The notes under the pieces: generated by a model
The model's database searches: none
The model's input: the letters and a program-made list of their open reading frames with translations, nothing else
What the model was told of the DNA's origin: nothing
NCBI GenBank assembly: GCA_902787595.1
Contig: CADAHD010000294.1
Span: 1-6,434 of the forward strand
DNA from: an uncultured Lachnospiraceae bacterium
GTDB taxonomy: Bacteria > Bacillota_A > Clostridia > Lachnospirales > Lachnospiraceae
DNA: 6,434 nt
Direction of reading: 5' to 3'
Program-made: the position numbers and the translations under genes
In this document: piece after piece, positions 5,405 through 6,434 of the stretch
Numbering within the stretch: the stretch's first letter is position 1
Layout: every line of letters starts with the position of its first letter

Positions 5405-5782
5405 ATGAGAAAGATCAGCACGGAAAATGCACCCGCGGCCATCGGCCCTTATTCACAGGCAATAGTAGCAGGAAATATGCTCTTTGCATCGGGGCAGATC
5501 CCCATTAATCCGGCAAGCGGCAATATCGAGGCCGAGGGCATTGAGGCTCAGGCGGAGCAGGCTATAAAGAATGCCGGAGAGATACTTAAAGCAGCGGGCA
5601 CCGATTACGCGCATGTTGTAAAGACCACCTGCTTTTTAGCAGATATGGCTGATTTTGCAGCATTCAATGCGGTATATGAGAAGTACTTTACGGAGAAGCC
5701 GGCCAGAAGCTGCGTGGCAGTAAAGACCCTGCCTAAGAACGTTCTGTGCGAGGTGGAAGTGACAGCATATCTGGGGGATTAA
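5405..5782 (+). CDS. ridA: RidA family 2-iminobutanoate/2-iminopropanoate deaminase
   Basis: A 125-residue RidA (YjgF/YER057c/UK114) protein, the usual family length. It hydrolyses reactive enamine/imine intermediates such as 2-aminoacrylate released by PLP enzymes (for example threonine dehydratase), protecting PLP enzymes in the cytoplasm; the active form is a trimer. Family hallmarks are visible: APAAIGPYSQA (Tyr16, Ser17), LFASGQIPINP, the Asn-containing FNAVYEKYF, the substrate-binding Arg101 in PARSCVAV, and CEVEVTA near the end. ATG 5405 is chosen over an in-frame ATG at 5378 because AGGAGG at 5390-5395 is properly spaced from 5405 and the protein then begins MRKISTENAP, the normal RidA start. 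It directly follows the 77-residue gene and precedes argG by 163 bp. Confidence 0.95.
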   Translation: MRKISTENAPAAIGPYSQAIVAGNMLFASGQIPINPASGNIEAEGIEAQAEQAIKNAGEILKAAGTDYAHVVKTTCFLADMADFAAFNAVYEKYFTEKPARSCVAVKTLPKNVLCEVEVTAYLGD

Positions 5783-5789
5783 GCAAAAC

Positions 5790-5818
5790 TTGCAAATTAC
5801 AGCACTATGAGTTATATT
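5790..5818 (+). promoter_or_regulatory. Promoter for the argG leader and argG
   Basis: TTGCAA (5790-5795) and TATATT (5813-5818) are spaced by 17 bp, just after the ridA stop. Initiation near 5825 would give a leader of about 120 bases containing a short ORF and two hairpins before argG. Confidence 0.6.
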
Positions 5819-5847
5819 ATAGGGCGATATTTACGGGGGAGGAGCGC

Positions 5848-5931
5848 ATGCAGCTAAGACCCGTGATCCGGAGATCCAAAGGATATCCGGCTGATACATT
5901 TAAGAAAAGCGCATCGGATAAGATGCAGTAA
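5848..5931 (+). CDS. 27-codon leader ORF upstream of argG
   Basis: A short ORF beginning [18 protein letters not shown] and ending KM-Q-stop. It has a strong ribosome binding site (GGGGGAGGAG, 5835-5844, with GGAGG 5 bases from the ATG). Arg codons fall at positions 4, 8 and 9 (AGA, CGG, AGA). The TAA stop (5929-5931) overlaps the argG Shine-Dalgarno AAGGAG, so ribosomes finishing the ORF would land at the argG start. Hairpins lie inside it (5868-5890) and near its end (GCATC 5911-5915 with GATGC 5922-5926). The arrangement fits a regulatory leader peptide sensing arginine or translation state, an inference from position and composition. I recognise no family, and it could be incidental. Confidence 0.5.
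   Translation: MQLRPVIRRSKGYPADTFKKSASDKMQ
5868..5890 (+). promoter_or_regulatory. Hairpin inside the argG leader ORF
   Basis: CCGGA (5868-5872) pairs with TCCGG (5886-5890); after one G/A mismatch, ATCC (5874-5877) pairs with GGAT (5881-5884) around an AAA loop. Nine pairs with one mismatch form a stable stem a ribosome on the leader ORF would have to open. No T-run follows, so it is not a simple terminator. Confidence 0.5.
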
Positions 5932-5945
5932 AGGAGCGTAAGAAA

Positions 5946-6434
5946 ATGGCAAAAGAAAAAGTAATACTGGCATATTCAGGCGGACTGGATACTACAGCCA
6001 TCATCCCCTGGCTTAAGGAGAATTTTGATTATGAAGTGATCTGCGTCTGCATCGACTGCGGACAGGCAGAGGAGCTTGACGGACTTGAGGAGAGAGCTAA
6101 GTTCTGTGGAGCCGAGAAACTCTATATCCTTGATGTTACCGATGAATTCGCAGAGCATTATATCGTTCCCTGCGTACAGGCGCATGCAGTGTATGAGAAC
6201 AAGTATCTTCTGGGTACTTCAATGGCTCGTCCTCTTATCGCAAAGAAACTGGTTGAGATAGCTCGTAAGGAAGGCGCAGCCGCTATCTGCCACGGCGCTA
6301 CCGGCAAGGGTAATGACCAGATCCGTTTTGAGCTTGGCATCAAGGCTCTGGCTCCCGATCTTAAGATAATAGCTGCATGGCGTAATGATAAGTGGACCAT
6401 GGATTCACGTGAGTCCGAGATAGAGTACTGCAAG
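5946..6434 (+). CDS. argG: Argininosuccinate synthase, N-terminal part (runs off the window)
   Basis: Argininosuccinate synthase joins citrulline and aspartate using ATP, the next-to-last step of arginine biosynthesis, in the cytoplasm. The first 163 residues of about 400 are present. The ATP-binding P-loop-like motif AYSGGLDT is at residues 9-16, [14 protein letters not shown] lies near 90-105, and [14 protein letters not shown], a hallmark of the family, near 120. The frame is open to the right edge. ATG 5946 is preceded by AAGGAG (5931-5936) nine bases upstream, which overlaps the stop of the 27-codon leader ORF. Codon choice differs from the upstream signalling genes: CGT, GCT, CTT and ATC dominate rather than AGA/AGG and ATA, as expected for a well-expressed biosynthetic gene. 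No argH is visible in the window. Confidence 0.97.
   Translation, partial: MAKEKVILAYSGGLDTTAIIPWLKENFDYEVICVCIDCGQAEELDGLEERAKFCGAEKLYILDVTDEFAEHYIVPCVQAHAVYENKYLLGTSMARPLIAKKLVEIARKEGAAAICHGATGKGNDQIRFELGIKALAPDLKIIAAWRNDKWTMDSRESEIEYCK

Noticed and set aside
5113..5442. Minus-strand ORF of 109 codons with a hydrophobic start
   Set aside because: It lies opposite the 77-residue gene and the ridA start, both with clear ribosome binding sites; the hydrophobic stretch is the complement of a purine-rich ribosome binding site region.
6158..6433. Minus-strand ORF of 91 codons opposite argG
   Set aside because: argG is unambiguous on the + strand, and the codon bias of argG opens antisense frames.

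Overview
The window looks like chromosomal DNA of a Gram-positive, moderately low-GC anaerobe, most likely a Clostridia/Lachnospiraceae-type Firmicute. The evidence is strong AGGAGG ribosome binding sites, TTG and GTG starts, heavy use of AGA/AGG and ATA codons, and the gene families present. All supported genes are on the + strand. I see no rRNA, tRNA, CRISPR array or insertion sequence.

Region 1 (about 9-3803) is an agr/quorum-sensing-like signalling locus. It holds a seven-helix sensor histidine kinase of the AgrC/HPK10 type, an intergenic control region with three 21-bp-spaced LytTR-type repeats, an unrecognised 187-residue protein with an acetyltransferase-like front and a membrane-anchored tail, a CPBP-family membrane protease with its motifs intact, and a LytTR response regulator. 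Both signalling proteins look damaged. The kinase is frameshifted by an 11-bp tandem duplication immediately before its phospho-acceptor His. The response regulator has no ordinary start codon ahead of its receiver domain, and a long perfect-looking hairpin and an extended -10 promoter sit where the start should be. No agrB or agrD homologue is visible in the window.

Region 2 (about 3949-5113) is a two-gene cassette: a short HipA-like Ser/Thr kinase whose promoter predicts a leaderless mRNA, and an overlapping 104-residue partner. It resembles a split HipA-type toxin-antitoxin or regulatory kinase pair. A weak hairpin terminator follows.

Region 3 (5158-6434) is housekeeping metabolism: a small unrecognised 77-residue protein closely coupled to ridA (imine/enamine deaminase), then a promoter, a 27-codon arginine-containing leader ORF with hairpins, and argG (argininosuccinate synthase), which runs off the right edge. 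The leader ORF stop codon overlaps the argG ribosome binding site, which suggests translational coupling or attenuation.

The candidates most worth a second look are the doubly lesioned two-component system with its self-regulating LytTR operon and embedded CPBP protease, the split leaderless HipA-like cassette, and the argG leader ORF. All identifications come from reading motifs; no database search was run.
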